A stretch of 64,000 nt of DNA from Takakia lepidozioides (GCA_030704615.1 CM060732.1:68675053-68739052); one strand, 5' to 3'; shown: positions 1-11,220, counted from the first letter of the stretch. Notes: generated by a model not told the origin, from the sequence alone. Translations and numbers: made by a program.

Positions 1-1
1 T

Positions 2-235
2 ACTCCAAGTCTGATAATTCTGTTGGAGGTTGAGGCTTCGGACCCAGAGGGCAACGAAATCATGTTTGAAGATAGCTTCGAAAATCAGAATGATCAAATC
101 ACTACGTGGTCCCAAGTTCAAGGTGTTGGACACTATCGATGGTTGCAGGGACCTGTAAATTATTTGAGTCAAGAACGAAGAGCCGAATACTTGGCAAGTA
201 TCATTCGTCGGATTTTGGATTTTCTCCAACTCTAA
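2..235 (+). CDS. Conserved short ORF near the 3' end of a family-2 gypsy element (5' cut by window edge)
   Basis: The frame is open from the first full codon of the window to a TAA. It ends in a charged helix-like tail (ERRAEYLASIIRRILDFLQL). A closely similar ORF lies on the minus strand at 38745-38987 in the other family-2 element, in the same place: downstream of the chromodomain and about 55 bp before the LTR. The two copies differ at scattered codons yet both stay open, so the reading frame may have been translated in the source element. It resembles no retroelement domain I recognise. It could also be a chance open frame in a 3' untranslated region; function unknown. Confidence 0.4.
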   Translation, partial: TPSLIILLEVEASDPEGNEIMFEDSFENQNDQITTWSQVQGVGHYRWLQGPVNYLSQERRAEYLASIIRRILDFLQL

Positions 236-291
236 GCAAGTCCAAGATTTTACCACTCCTTCGAGGAACTCGGCGCTATAAGAGGGGGTGA

Positions 292-907
292 TGTCACAGA
301 CATAGCCCAGAGGAACTTACCAGGAGTAAATATCATAAGTTACCAAGTTATCATGTTATCGGAAGTTACCATGACTTACCGTAATTTAATCTACCATGAT
401 TTACCATTACTTATCAAGTTACCGGGGTTTACCAAATTACCAAGAGTAACTTGGGAAACTGCTCAGGAAGCTTCCTTTGGAAGAAACTTCTCCAGCAAGA
501 TACCTCTTTTGTTTAAGGAAGTTTCTCCATCAAGAAACCTTTGTTTAATCTTGGAAACATCTCCATCAAGAAACCTCTATAGGGAAAGCTTCTGAGGGAA
601 GCTTCTTAGTAGCCAGTATATATAGGAGGCGAGACTGGACACTCTTCAATCTCGCCAACACAAGTTCAAGCTACTCTTGTTCCCAGTCCAGTACTCCAGT
701 CCAGCTTCCAATATCTAGTACTCCAGTCGTTTCCAGCATTCCAGTATTCAAGTCGAGTATCTTGTACTCTTGTCCATTGTTATAAAGATCATCTTGATTC
801 ATATTTATTTACCATGCATTCAGCCACGCCGACCTTGACTTCTTGTCTAGTCTCATACCTCTAGTCTGATCTCTTGTTTGTGTTCTATTATGTTCTCGTC
901 TTTGACA
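292..907 (+). repeat. Family-2 LTR with TTACC-rich U3 and TATA box
   Basis: U3 (about 315-450) carries many TTACC units at roughly 10-15 bp spacing. A TATATATA box lies at 617-624. About 31 bp downstream comes AATCTCGCCAA (648-658), the predicted RNA start; its counterpart in the 44-kb copy is complementary to that element's primer binding site. The U5 part contains many CCAGT repeats. The terminal bases are TGTCA...TGACA. Confidence 0.7.
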
Positions 908-2104
908 GTGACAGTGCTTGATGTAGGGGTCCGGTCTGGGGCTGAATGGCCCTCCCCTGTGGATGTTTCGCAATTCCTTCTCTGATCCAAGGGAACACGT
1001 GAGAAGTTGACCCTGTCCGCCCTATGGGAATCTGCATCCGATCCGGGAGGGGTGTCCAATTTCCGTTTGCAAGACCCGAATCTCTCTTCGTCTTCCAGAT
1101 GGGGAACTCTACAACGAGAGGGGTGTCATCTGCACATATGCTCACTGCCCGCGCTATTTTGCTGGGATCCCCCGATCTTCTGGCTGCCCGTAACATCAAC
1201 TCGCTCATGTCCGGGCCTTTGCCACCAAGGCCACCCCTCAAGAATGACCTGTATCTGGTTTGCTGCTGGAGAGCACAGATCAGGTCATCGGCCATGGCTG
1301 CATACAAATCTCTTCATTTTTTGCCGGATTGCTACAACCAGGCACTATGCACTGTCTCCGCTAGATTGCAAGAAGACATGTCCGTCATCTCCTCAATGGA
1401 CATATGCTGCAAGGTGCAAAAAGACAAAGCCGATATTAGGATTATGACTTTGAAAGACATCTCCGAAGCACCGAAAGGAAGATGAATATAAACCGCTCAC
1501 CGTTGTCATGGGCACTCCCCACTGTTGGTAACGGAAGTGCCAAAATGCGAACCACTCTTCCAGTACGCTCATGCTGTCTTCCGATGCCGCTCCAGATGAG
1601 TACCACCAGGCACGTGAATTGTTTGGAACAATGTATTCGCTTCCCCCATAGTTTTGGCGTCTTTGTACTATTTGCACAGTTGACGATGCATACTTTGCAT
1701 ATCCGGTTTGATGTCTGCCTTTGTGTGTTTGTCCAGGGATTGTGTCCAATGGAAAAGACACGTACGTTCTCTTCCACGCATTGGCACTTTTGGATCTCCC
1801 GTCCCGAACACAATGCGGACAGCATTGAAGTTTGCTTGAGCACTGTCGGCCATGAAACCAACAAAATTTGGAGATGGGAGACCATTGGAGGCCATAACGC
1901 GAATGAGAGCTTCCCACATGAGCTGCTATGATTCGGTGTCCTCTGACTGCATGTCACACACTGCAATTGTCATGACTCGTACACAGGGTCGTAAACATGA
2001 CATGCCATTGTGGTCCAGTCTTTAACCGTCTTCACGTGATCGAACATAAGGAAGCAATTGCCAAGATTGCCACCCTTCTTCATACGTTTCACCAGGCTGA
2101 CTCC
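908..2104 (-). pseudogene. MULE-like transposase, C-terminal half (decayed)
   Basis: Read on the minus strand from 2104, the translation continues the half found at 9085-10033 without a break once the intervening chromovirus and one CACTG are removed. Recognisable parts are FDHVKTVKDW, then a DMQSED stretch near 1960, then GFMADSAQA (about 1870) followed by RERTCLFHWTQSLDKH. This D..E..D spacing with a C-x-x-HW motif is the usual layout of Mutator-like transposases. A C-terminal stretch with YRSFLRGGLGGKG and ICADDTPL is open at about 1307-1080. Several frameshifts and stops interrupt the frame, so this is a relic. MULE assignment rests on motif spacing only; another DDE family is possible. 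Confidence 0.5.
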
Positions 2105-2108
2105 ACTG
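2104..2108. repeat. Target site duplication of chromovirus, left copy (CACTG)
   Basis: CACTG immediately precedes the left LTR (starting TGTCGC at 2109) and is repeated at 9085-9089 immediately after the right LTR (ending GCGACA at 9084). Five bp is the normal duplication size for Ty3/gypsy integrases. Confidence 0.9.
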
Positions 2109-2834
2109 TGTCGCACACCTCGATTCGGTAAACTCCCCTTCAAGTCATAGTTACTCGCTTTGATGCGCGCGCCTGACTCCCAACCTGGCCGCCGGGCCAA
2201 CTTGGAGTTTCGGCTGCTCACCGGGACATAACGGTCCCCTTCCGCTTCCCTCTAAACCCTCCACCTATTTGGGACTAGGAGAATTCCCTTTGGTAGATGG
2301 CAGTCCGGAACAGCTCCCCACTCTTTGGTCGCTTTCCGGCTCGCTCGCTTACTCACTAGTTTTTGGTCACCAACGGGCTTGCACCGTTCTCGGGGTTACT
2401 ACTCCCCCTATATATACTTCTGTAGCTGTCCGCGGGGGTTTCATAACCAGCCATGCCATTTTATGGCGAACCACCACGAAAACCCTCGACTCCCGGTGGT
2501 GAGTCGCGGTGAGTCTTGGCCCACTCACCGCGGCCCCAATGGACCGTGATGAGTCCCAAGACTCCCCACGACTCCCACCTCGAGGTCTCCACCCCATGGT
2601 GAGTCCTATGCCACCCCCACTAAGTCCCACTAAGCTACCACCACCCCTTGTGGAGCCACCTCCACCGCAACCCGGTGTGCGGGGCTCCACCTAGTGAGCG
2701 CCTCCGCCTCCTTGAGTGCCTTGGGCACTCAAGGGTGCTTCAGCCCCCCATACCTATCGCCGCCGCTGCCCCCACCACAGGGGCAGCCCCTCATGTGTCC
2801 CGACCCCCTGCCCTCAAGGCAAAGGGCCGCGACA
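2109..2834 (-). repeat. 3' LTR of the family-1 chromovirus
   Basis: The ends are TGTCGC...GCGACA on the plus strand, and the sequence matches 8359-9084 at a constant 6250-bp offset. On the minus strand a TATATATAGG box lies near 2400-2410. Confidence 0.92.
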
Positions 2835-3740
2835 CACACCCCTACCAACAGGGAGTCGATGTCCTCATCGACTTGTCCATTTTGTAGAAACGAACATCCA
2901 AGTTGTGGCGTCCCACATCAAGGAGTTTGTTTCCGTACCATGGCGTCCCATGGCAAAGAACCAAACCCCACACTTGACTCCACTCTCCACTAGCTAGTTC
3001 GGCCGACTTCCTCCAAGTCCCGGCCAAGGGTGGAGCCTCTCCAGCTCCTCCCAGTGCACTCTTCTTGGCCTACTTCAAGGCCAAGGAACGATCCTCCCCG
3101 AGGATCGAATCGCCTTACTGCAACAACATTGCTTGCGATCGCTCATGATGCCGCTTTTGGCATCACCTTGAGCAAGGGTTCACCTGAAACCCTCTTTGAC
3201 TAGGAAGATAACCTTGAACCAACCGTGCGCCCCAATCACTACAATTGGGTCCGCCTTGGAATGCTGGCCTGAGGTACGGGAACACGCCGAAGCCGCACTA
3301 CGACTTCGTCCCGAGGCTACACGATTATAGTACGTGAACGGAAGCACGTAGCTTCCGCGTTAGCCCGCACTACAAGGCAACCCCCTCGGTAGCGCAGTTA
3401 TAGTACGCGCACGCGCCAGGTGCGCACTAGCACTTGAACTCCCAAATAAGGCGCAAGTTTCCTTGCCCCTTGGATGGGAGTCACCCGATTTCGGCACTGC
3501 GCAAACACACGATTAACCCAATTTACCTCTCCCACTTTTGTAAGCTAGCATGCATTCTACACACCAGCCAACCACACCATGCATCACCATTCCAAACACA
3601 ATAGGACGCACAATATTTGGAACCCATTTCCTTTATCACAAATTTTTGTACAATACAAGTTTTTGCAATCGGATTCCTGAGCTAGCTAAACCGGGCTAAG
3701 CATGCATTTCCTCCCCCACGCTCCAAGGTTGATGTCCCCA
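2835..3740 (-). other. 3' non-coding internal region of the chromovirus
   Basis: About 0.9 kb lies between the polyprotein stop and the 3' LTR, without a convincing frame. Pieces of it recur at 57547-57800, 58726-59203 (part inverted) and 60404-60903, so it is a stable part of the family. The stretch next to the LTR reads purine-rich on the minus strand (GGTAGGGGTGTG) and is the likely polypurine tract. Confidence 0.75.
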
Positions 3741-6700
3741 TCAACGCTTCTTCCGCTTTTGAGGTCGCCCTTCGAACGCTGCAACTGCCTCGGATGCGTT
3801 TCCCATTTCTGAGGCACGCACCCAAGATGCCTCCACAAGATGATAGCCCTTCCATTTGACGAGATACTCCGTTTCTCGGTTCTTGAACCTCCTCGACTTA
3901 AGTATTGCCTCCACCTCGTACTCGGGTTCATTTTCATGATCCAACAGCATAGGTGGCGGACGCAACACTTGCTGCCGATTCGGACGTGCTTCATCTTTGA
4001 AGTAAGGCTTCAAAAGGGAGACATGGAATACTGGGTGCACCTTGCTGTTTGCTGGCAGCTCCAATTCATACACATCCTCATTCATAACCCTCCGAATGCG
4101 AAAGGGACCCGCATACGGAGGTACAAACTTCGGACTCATTTCCGGAGGTAGTCGAAAATTCTTGATGTTCAACCAGACCTCTGTGCCTGCCTCAAACTTC
4201 ACTTCCCTCCGCTTCCGATTCGCCTGCCTTTCATACCGTTTCCTAGCTTTGGCAATGTTGTACTTTGCGAGCTTCAACAAACGCTCGCGTTCTTCCAGTA
4301 CCGCCGCTACTGCCGGTTCCTCAACGTCCTGGGCGGCCCAACTTGTCGGCACCAGAGGTGCTTTTCCATAGACCAACACAAAAGGGGAAACTCCCGTCGC
4401 GGAGTGTTCTGTGTTATTATAACAGAACTCTGCCGCGTCTAAGTGTTCCATCCAGTCTGATTGGTCTGCCGACACGTAATTCCGCAAGAATTGCTTCACT
4501 ACGGAATTCACTCTTTCCGTTTGGCCGTCCGTCGTAGGTCGGAAGGCGGTGCTCATCTTCAGCCTCGTCCCCATCTTCTTCCAAAGTGCTCTCCAGAATT
4601 TACTCGTAAACTTTGGGTCGCGGTCCGAGACAATATCCTTCGGGACTCCATGATGCTTTAAGACGTGGGCGAAGTAAAGTCGCCCTGTCTCCTGCGCAGT
4701 AGCCGTCTCCTTGGTGGGGATGAAATGGGCCATTTTACTGAACCTATCTACCACCACCATGATTGCATCGAATCCTTTTGACAGCGGCATAGCAGTCATG
4801 AAATCCATCGAGACGCTTTCCCAAGTCCCCTCTGGAATCGGCAAGGGTTGTAACAGCCCCGCTTGCTTTTTATACTCGCTCCGGTTTTGTTGGCATGTGG
4901 TGCATGTCTTTACATACTCCTCTGCCTCCTCCCTCAGTTTGGGCCAGAAATACTCTTTCTTCAAGAGTGCCGCAGTGCGCTTGGCTCCACCGTGGCCCGC
5001 AAGCGGGCTATCATGGCATTCTCTCAAGAGACTATCCCTGATCCCTCCCTTTGGCACATAGAGACGTTTTTGCTTATACCGGAGCAGTCCGTTTTGCAAG
5101 TGGAACTGCGATTTAACCCCCATTCTCAAGTTCTGCATCACGCACTTTGCCAGCTCATCCTTCCGGCAAGCCTTCCGGATCTTCCTTTGGAGCGCCGTCT
5201 CGCCCTTGTACACCAACAAGAGCTGCTGCTTTCTACTTAAAGCATCGGCCACCACATTGTCCCGTCCCGGTTTGTACTGGATATCCACGTCGAACACTGC
5301 CAAAGTATCTTGCCACCTAAGTTGTTTTGGGGACAACTTGGGCTGCGTGGCAAAATACTTCACCGTGACATTGTCCGTGAACACCTTCACTGGGTTGGAA
5401 CCAACATAGTGGCGCCAGAGTTCAAGGCAATGTACCACCGCCTTCATCTCTTTTTCGTGCGTCGGCCACCGTCGCTCCACTTCATTCAGTTTCTTACTTT
5501 CGTAAGCCACTGGACGTCCATCTTGCATAAGTACACCCCCAATTGCGAAGTCCGATGCATCTGTATGAATCTCAAACGGACGATCGAACTCCGGGATTTT
5601 TAAGACTGGAGCTTCCGTCATCCGCTGCTTCAATTCAGCAAAAGCTTGGCCACAAAATGTGTTCCATACCCAGACTTTGGATTTACACAGAAGGTCCGAC
5701 AGCGGCCCCGCGATCTTGGCGAAATTTCTCACATACTTCCGGTAATAGGAGGCGAGTCCTAGGAAGGATCGCACTCCCGGGACCGAAGTCGGAGGCTCCC
5801 AGTCCAAGATCGCCCTCACCTTTCTGTCATCCATTTTGATCCCATCCTGTGTAATCACGTGCCCCAAGAACTCCACTTTTGTGACCCCGAATTCGCACTT
5901 TGAAGCTTTGGCATACAGCTTCCCTTCTCGCAATTTTTGGAACACCCTTTTGAGGTGCTCCAGGTGCTCCTCCTTTGTTTTCGAGTACACCAAGATGTCG
6001 TCGATGTACACGATCACAAAGTCATCCAACCACTCCTGGAAAAGGCTGTTCATCAGCGTGCTAAATGTCGCTGGTGCATTGGTGAGCCCAAAAGGCATCA
6101 CCAAGAACTCATATGAACCATACCTTGTCCTGCACGCGGTCTTCTCCTCATCTCCTTCCGCCACCCGAATTTGGTGATAGCCGGAGCGCAAGTCGATCCG
6201 GCTGAAATACTTCGCTCCTGCCAACCGATCGAAGAGGTCGTCGATCCTTGGCAAAGGGTACCGGTTTTTGATAGTCACCTTATTCAGAGCCCTGTAATCG
6301 ACACACATCCGCAGCGTCCCATCCTTCTTGTCTGCAAATAGCACCGGGGCTCCGTAAGGTGACTTACTCGGCCGGATGTACCCCTTTGACATTAGATCTT
6401 TGAGCTGAGTCTTCAGCTCGACCAACTCTTTGTGGCTCAACCGGTAGGGCGCCTTGGCAGGCGGTTCCGATCCCGGTATCACCTCAATTTTGTGGTCAAC
6501 TCCTCTTCGCGGTGGCAAGCCGCTTGGTAAATCCTCCGGCATCACATCCTGGTATTTCTCCAAAATCCCCTTGATCCAATCTGGGCTCGGCTCCCCATCG
6601 CCTTCTCCTTTCACTTCTCTAATGTAAAGCAAAAACTGGGACTCGTGTGTCTCCTCCACGGCCCACTCCTTTGCTGATAGAAGGTTTATTCGCCCTCCCA

Positions 6701-8303
6701 CGGATTTGGGCGTTTCCGACACTCGTAAAACCTCGCCACCATTCCCACATGGCAGCGTGACTACTCTCTTGCGGCCATCTATGACCGCTCCGGATTTGCT
6801 CAAAAAGGTCATTCCCAAAATGAGATCCACTCCATCGATCTCGCAGATAGTGAAGTTCTCACGTCCCTCCCAACTCCCCAGTTGAAGAGGAACATCAAAC
6901 GCCAACCTTGTCGCCAACTGAGGTTCTCCTTTGGCAGAGCGCACCTCAATAGAGGCCCCCACGTCACTTGTCGGGAGTCCCAACTTTCGCGCCGCCGCCG
7001 GCGTCATGAAGGAGTGCGACGCTCCTGTGTCCACCAACAACGACACATTAGTTCCGGATATTATCCCATCCACGAACAATAACTGACTCCCTTTTCGTAA
7101 GGCGCCAGTTTCCTGATACAACTCACAAGAAAATTTGCCTACCTTGCAAGTCCTGGCGACCACCGCTTCCACCAAGCGACTGATGGTATCTTCCGACAGC
7201 TCCGTGGTCGCCCGAGTCATGTTCAATTGCCGGGGCTTCGTGCACTTCTTGGCCATGTGCCCGGGCTCCCCGCAATTGAAACACACTCCATCAAAGGTCG
7301 CCTTTTGTCCGCCATAAGTCGCTCCACCCGCTTTTCCTTTCGAAGCACCGGGTGCCGCCTTGACGTGTGAGGGACCTCCCTTCGATTTCCACGTGCCATT
7401 TTCGCCGCGTGGCCTATCCCACTTCTTTTCCGGTCGGGAGGAGTCACCTTCCCGCCGGGTCTTCTTGTGGTTCAGCTCCGTACGGCCTTGTCTCTCACCC
7501 CTAGGGACATCCGAGAAACATTCAGCTCTCTCAATTGCCTCGTTCAAAGTCTTGGGTGGCTTCTCCTCCAACTTCCGCCTAGCCCATGGGGCCAGTCCCG
7601 CCACAAAGTTGAAGACCATTTCTGGTTCTGCCATGTCCGCGACTTCGAGCAACAGCACATTGAAAGCCTGGACATACCCCCGAATGTCATCTGTTTGCTT
7701 CAAATTCCTCATCTTGTCCCGGGCAAGCCAGGATGCGTTGAGGGGCACAAACTGTCTCTTCATCAATTCCTTGAACTCACTCCAGTTCAAGGTTTCCGGG
7801 CTTGGGCCTCGGTCGTGAAGGCGTTTCTGCCACCATTGTTGAGCATAGCCCCTCAAATAGGTGGGAGCCACTTCCACCCGATCCTCGTCACTCAACTTGG
7901 CCGCCCGGAAGTACTGCTCTAGCTCCAGGAGCCAGGTGTTGAGTGCCTTCCGGTTTCGAACGCCCTCGAAGGTGCCGGGTTCCTTAGGCTTCACCTTAAA
8001 CTTTGCCTTGGTGGAAGTGGCATTAGCCGCCTTCAACACGTCTTTCAACGTCCCGCCAAACTGCGCCAACAACCCTTCCCAAAAGGCTGCCGGCATGGGA
8101 GGCATCTCTTGGTTTGTCGGAGCTCTCAAAGATTCCTCGGGCTCCGACTCCTCGGATTCCTCCCGCTCCTGAGCGGCCTCGTTTTCGGAAACATTAATCG
8201 CTTCCTCAAACGGCCGCCTCGGTGACACGTCGCCCCCATCGGGCTCACCGGGGTCATCATCTTTTGGGCCGTTCCGCTTTCGCTTCGGCTTGCCCGACCC
8301 CAT
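3741..8303 (-). CDS. Gag-Pol polyprotein of a chromovirus
   Basis: A 1520-residue frame with, in order: an acidic/basic N-terminus; gag with a capsid-like region; a CCHC zinc knuckle (about 341-354, [14 protein letters not shown]); aspartic protease (DTGA near 425); reverse transcriptase with VYIDD (about 765-769); RNase H (TDAS near 915); integrase with an HHCC finger (about 1097-1137); catalytic D, D and E near 1167, 1227 and 1263; and a chromodomain (about 1460-1510, EYLVKWKGY). The frame also opens 56 codons upstream inside the 5' LTR. I chose the ATG at 8303 because it lies just after the primer binding site and starts a gag-like protein. The chromodomain should direct insertion to marked chromatin. 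All catalytic residues I can see are intact. Confidence 0.93.
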   Translation of the reverse strand: MGSGKPKRKRNGPKDDDPGEPDGGDVSPRRPFEEAINVSENEAAQEREESEESEPEESLRAPTNQEMPPMPAAFWEGLLAQFGGTLKDVLKAANATSTKAKFKVKPKEPGTFEGVRNRKALNTWLLELEQYFRAAKLSDEDRVEVAPTYLRGYAQQWWQKRLHDRGPSPETLNWSEFKELMKRQFVPLNASWLARDKMRNLKQTDDIRGYVQAFNVLLLEVADMAEPEMVFNFVAGLAPWARRKLEEKPPKTLNEAIERAECFSDVPRGERQGRTELNHKKTRREGDSSRPEKKWDRPRGENGTWKSKGGPSHVKAAPGASKGKAGGATYGGQKATFDGVCFNCGEPGHMAKKCTKPRQLNMTRATTELSEDTISRLVEAVVARTCKVGKFSCELYQETGALRKGSQLLFVDGIISGTNVSLLVDTGASHSFMTPAAARKLGLPTSDVGASIEVRSAKGEPQLATRLAFDVPLQLGSWEGRENFTICEIDGVDLILGMTFLSKSGAVIDGRKRVVTLPCGNGGEVLRVSETPKSVGGRINLLSAKEWAVEETHESQFLLYIREVKGEGDGEPSPDWIKGILEKYQDVMPEDLPSGLPPRRGVDHKIEVIPGSEPPAKAPYRLSHKELVELKTQLKDLMSKGYIRPSKSPYGAPVLFADKKDGTLRMCVDYRALNKVTIKNRYPLPRIDDLFDRLAGAKYFSRIDLRSGYHQIRVAEGDEEKTACRTRYGSYEFLVMPFGLTNAPATFSTLMNSLFQEWLDDFVIVYIDDILVYSKTKEEHLEHLKRVFQKLREGKLYAKASKCEFGVTKVEFLGHVITQDGIKMDDRKVRAILDWEPPTSVPGVRSFLGLASYYRKYVRNFAKIAGPLSDLLCKSKVWVWNTFCGQAFAELKQRMTEAPVLKIPEFDRPFEIHTDASDFAIGGVLMQDGRPVAYESKKLNEVERRWPTHEKEMKAVVHCLELWRHYVGSNPVKVFTDNVTVKYFATQPKLSPKQLRWQDTLAVFDVDIQYKPGRDNVVADALSRKQQLLLVYKGETALQRKIRKACRKDELAKCVMQNLRMGVKSQFHLQNGLLRYKQKRLYVPKGGIRDSLLRECHDSPLAGHGGAKRTAALLKKEYFWPKLREEAEEYVKTCTTCQQNRSEYKKQAGLLQPLPIPEGTWESVSMDFMTAMPLSKGFDAIMVVVDRFSKMAHFIPTKETATAQETGRLYFAHVLKHHGVPKDIVSDRDPKFTSKFWRALWKKMGTRLKMSTAFRPTTDGQTERVNSVVKQFLRNYVSADQSDWMEHLDAAEFCYNNTEHSATGVSPFVLVYGKAPLVPTSWAAQDVEEPAVAAVLEERERLLKLAKYNIAKARKRYERQANRKRREVKFEAGTEVWLNIKNFRLPPEMSPKFVPPYAGPFRIRRVMNEDVYELELPANSKVHPVFHVSLLKPYFKDEARPNRQQVLRPPPMLLDHENEPEYEVEAILKSRRFKNRETEYLVKWKGYHLVEASWVRASEMGNASEAVAAFEGRPQKRKKR

Positions 8304-8344
8304 GATGAGGCCAATCCCAAGGACGATCGCGTACTGAACTCTAA

Positions 8345-8356
8345 GCTCTGATACCA
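8345..8356 (-). promoter_or_regulatory. Primer binding site, initiator tRNA-Met type
   Basis: On the minus strand, two bases after the 5' LTR end, the sequence is TGGTATCAGAGC. This is the standard plant LTR-retrotransposon site complementary to the 3' end of initiator tRNA-Met. It fixes the orientation and boundary of the element. Confidence 0.9.
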
Positions 8357-8358
8357 AG

Positions 8359-9084
8359 TGTCGCACACCTCGATTCGGTAAACTCCCCTTCAAGTCATAG
8401 TTACTCGCTTTGATGCGCGCGCCTGACTCCCAACCTGGCCGCCGGGCCAACTTGGAGTTTCGGCTGCTCACCGGGACATAACGGTCCCCTTCCGCTTCCC
8501 TCTAAACCCTCCACCTATTTGGGACTAGGAGAATTCCCTTTGGTAGATGGCAGTCCGGAACAGCTCCCCACTCTTTGGTCGCTTTCCGGCTCGCTCGCTT
8601 ACTCACTAGTTTTTGGTCACCAACGGGCTTGCACCGTTCTCGGGGTTACTACTCCCCCTATATATACTTCTGTAGCTGTCCGCGGGGGTTTCATAACCAG
8701 CCATGCCATTTTATGGCGAACCACCACGAAAACCCTCGACTCCCGGTGGTGAGTCGCGGTGAGTCTTGGCCCACTCACCGCGGCCCCAATGGACCGTGAT
8801 GAGTCCCAAGACTCCCCACGACTCCCACCTCGAGGTCTCCACCCCATGGTGAGTCCTATGCCACCCCCACTAAGTCCCACTAAGCTACCACCACCCCTTG
8901 TGGAGCCACCTCCACCGCAACCCGGTGTGCGGGGCTCCACCTAGTGAGCGCCTCCGCCTCCTTGAGTGCCTTGGGCACTCAAGGGTGCTTCAGCCCCCCA
9001 TACCTATCGCCGCCGCTGCCCCCACCACAGGGGCAGCCCCTCATGTGTCCCGACCCCCTGCCCTCAAGGCAAAGGGCCGCGACA
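8359..9084 (-). repeat. 5' LTR of the family-1 chromovirus
   Basis: 726 bp, identical by eye to 2109-2834. It is followed by the CACTG target duplication at 9085-9089 and then by MULE-like coding sequence. Confidence 0.92.
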
Positions 9085-10033
9085 CACTGCCCTCACCTTT
9101 TGTAGACATTTTAAATAGGATTACTTTCCTGGCTCCTTGCCCTGGGAAGACGTTGTCTTGGATGTAGTCGTACATGCTCATTTTATTCAAATCCATAATA
9201 TTGTCCATATCACCTCGGCTCCCAAAGCCATTCTCAAAGCGTTCACTTGAATCCTAATGTTTGGAGAAGTCAATGTTGAAAAATGGTCCATAACAATGTC
9301 CAAAGATGGTCCCTCCAGTTTTCCTCCAACCGAATCTGATGCACATAGAATACAGCTTTCCAGAAAAGACTTGCTCGCCCCCATGGCAATTGCAGAAGTG
9401 GTTTCAGTTGGATTGGTATCCAACTCTTGCCTTACCAGACGCGAGACTGTCTCAACACTCTCCTTGTAATCCCCCTTGGACACAGAGTGGTTGTGAAAAC
9501 CGAAATGGACACAGGCTCCGGTCTGGGTTTTGAATAGGTGCACCACATAGTACATTCTGGCGCCACACAATGCAAGGCAGCAAGGTGGTAGCCTACAGAA
9601 CTTGCACACAAAAGTGTTACTGTATGGTGGTGTCACCCCAGGCTTGAATGGATTCTCAGTGACACCATCCCATTCGCTTTGGTTTTGCATACCTAACAGT
9701 GCGAAGTGTCTGCATTTCATGTTCTCGCATTTCAGGCGCCCATTACAGACTGTTCTCCTGAATATGTGGTTGTCATGGTTGTGAATATTGGAGGTTTTTG
9801 TGCGGCATCAAGGGTGTCCATCGTGCTTATTGTCCATTCCTTCCATGAGACTGGAAATGCCCCCCACTCGTCCCGGAGAGGAATAGAGTGTCGTTCTCCA
9901 ACCGAAACTACGTTGCGAGCACGTGTTCATGCACCACTGCAAAACCATCATCATCCACCTCGTACGAAAATGGCACCGGATGGTCCTCGTTGAAGAAGTC
10001 TGCGTCCAGGGAGCCCATGGCCTGGGAGGCCAT
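9085..10033 (-). pseudogene. MULE-like transposase, N-terminal half (decayed)
   Basis: The likely start is the ATG at 10033 (MASQAMGSLDADFF...), followed by an acidic segment. Around 9620-9510 is a metal-binding pattern: CKFC, then ARMYYV, then ACVHFGFHNH. This is a C-x2-C...H-x-H arrangement like the WRKY/GCM/FLYWCH-type DNA-binding fingers of MULE transposases. A helical segment (SVETVSRLVRQELDT) follows. Frameshifts occur near 9910, 9720 and 9240. The reading then runs into 2104 across the chromovirus insertion. Both the family assignment and the start are inferred from pattern. Confidence 0.5.
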
Positions 10034-10139
10034 CTATCAATGTTGCTTCTAAGTGCAGACTGTACTGGGGTGGAGTTTCCGGGCTGTATGTAAGACGTCC
10101 TTACATACAATTGTAGTTGTCGCTTTCGCATATAGGTCT

Positions 10140-10815
10140 TTAAATGCGGAACGCCATATCAAACAAATGTGTGGACATGCAAACCAATGTATGGTCAAAG
10201 AGTGCCCAAATGCGGAGTGGTGAATGTCAGCCCGAATACCATACCGAAGCAAGAAGCCAACTGTTTTTCCACATCTGCCCTACCACTGTCTTGGACTTAC
10301 AAACCCCCAACCAAAATTTGCAATCACATAGCCGCCAATTGGTTGTTGTGTCAGACATGGCAGTTGAGGTGCCAACTCCCATTCAATGTTTAACGGCAAC
10401 TGAACAGCTGTACAACTGTATTAACTGCACAGTCCTCCGAAACACCCCAGAAGTGGATACCCATGAATTAAATTTGCGGATGAGAGGTCGACCCGGACAA
10501 AATTTGGTGGATGAGAAGTAAAGGTTTTCCAGCGGTATTGTTAACGGCAGATTTGACACGTGTCGGCCATGCATGTGGACTATGCATGTGGGCATGTGGA
10601 CTGTGCATGTGGCGATGCGGACGTTTCCAGCGATCATCTTAGCGTGGATGGACCGCCGGTGAACCTCCCGCAGTGCCATTTTTTTCCTTCTTCTCCTTCT
10701 CCTCACTGCAACCCTAGATCCTGCCGAGACGCTCACGCCATCCCGTGGGAGAAGAAGGCGTCGACGAACACTCTATTTCACATCAAACAAGCAAAGGGCA
10801 CGCGCTAAGGAGAGG
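10140..10815 (+). promoter_or_regulatory. Divergent intergenic region with promoter-like sequence for the ParB-like/methyltransferase-like locus
   Basis: About 0.7 kb separates the MULE-like start (10033, minus) from the plus-strand locus. It contains a palindromic G-box (GACACGTGTC, about 10555-10564). Next come near-tandem RY-type units (GCATGTGGACT/GCATGTGG, 10566-10612), a pyrimidine-rich leader-like stretch (TTCTTCTCCTTCTCCTCAC, about 10687) and AACCCTAG, common in plant leaders. No TATA box stands out. This is a candidate, not a demonstrated promoter. Confidence 0.3.
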
Positions 10816-11220
10816 ATGAAGAAGGCGAGACGGGAACTGCGAATGGGCGAGGAAACCCCCGACGGAGACGAAGACAAAGAGCTACACCCGAATCTGCAAC
10901 CACAGTTTCGAGAGGAATGCCTTGAAGTGGTGCCGGAGGCGACCGAATAACAACCTGCAATAGAGGGAGGGGACGACGAGGAAAACAGCTGGGCTCGAGA
11001 GGAAGCGCTCCGAGAGAAGAAACAAGGCATGAAAGAATAGGGAGGGGAGGAGGGCGCGGACACGATGTCGTTTTCCGCTGTTTCCCACCACCCGGATCTG
11101 CTTGGAAGAATGCTGCCTCCAGACCCCATGGAAAAGACGAACACTGCTGAAGCATCATCAAGTGCTGCGAAGAAGAAACCAGAGGTTGTAATCAACCCTC
11201 ATTTGCCTTTTGTTTTTCTT
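10816..11220 (+). other. Possible first exon(s) of the ParB-like locus, acidic low-complexity coding
   Basis: From the ATG at 10816 the frame reads a charged peptide (MKKARRELRMGEETPDGDED...) to a stop at about 10946. It then stays mostly open and acidic with stops near 11038, up to AASSSAAKKKPE near 11185. It is charged and repetitive, as expected of a disordered N-terminus, and lies upstream of the recognisable exons on the same strand. The stops argue for decay or for exon borders I cannot place. Function cannot be read from this part. Confidence 0.25.

Larger units (their letters stand above)
1..907 (+). mobile_element. 3' end and 3' LTR of a family-2 Ty3/gypsy element
   Basis: The element runs off the left edge, and only the end of its internal region (1-291) and one LTR (292-907, 616 bp) are inside. 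The LTR begins TGTCA and ends TTGACA. A purine tract (AAGAGGGGGTGATG) sits just before it and would serve as polypurine tract. The LTR has a TATATATA box at 617-624. The same LTR family is at 44569-44067 (minus), 38686-38461 (minus) and 37715-37902 (plus). The first base after the LTR is 908, where decayed MULE-like sequence starts, so this element inserted into or next to the MULE-like gene. The target duplication cannot be checked because the left flank is outside the window. Confidence 0.75.
2109..9084 (-). mobile_element. Complete family-1 chromovirus (Ty3/gypsy LTR retrotransposon)
   Basis: A 6976-bp element with two 726-bp LTRs (2109-2834 and 8359-9084). They show no difference by eye, which implies a recent insertion. 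It has a 5-bp target duplication (CACTG), a primer binding site complementary to initiator tRNA-Met, a single long gag-pol frame and a C-terminal chromodomain. It is read on the minus strand, so the right LTR is the 5' one. It sits inside an already decayed MULE-like gene. Broken relatives occur at 56147-58982, 59677-60903 and 63634-64000. No defect in the polyprotein is visible, so it may be autonomous. Confidence 0.93.

Noticed and set aside
888-1307. ORF read as an independent protein of 139 codons
   Set aside because: Its first two thirds are the C-terminal part of the MULE-like gene; the end runs by chance into the neighbouring LTR.
2367-2690. Glycine-rich ORF in the LTR (also at 8617-8940)
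   Set aside because: It is duplicated only because the LTRs are identical. Composition follows the GC-rich LTR, and the older LTRs at 58.2 and 60.0 kb do not preserve it well.
8304-8471. Upstream start (8471) for the chromovirus polyprotein
   Set aside because: These 56 codons lie inside the LTR and across the PBS, and encode nothing gag-like. The ATG at 8303 is a better start.
10773-11195. Minus-strand serine-rich ORFs opposite 10.8-11.2 kb
   Set aside because: They are the complement of an acidic/basic repetitive plus-strand stretch, with no motif. The plus strand fits the downstream exons better.
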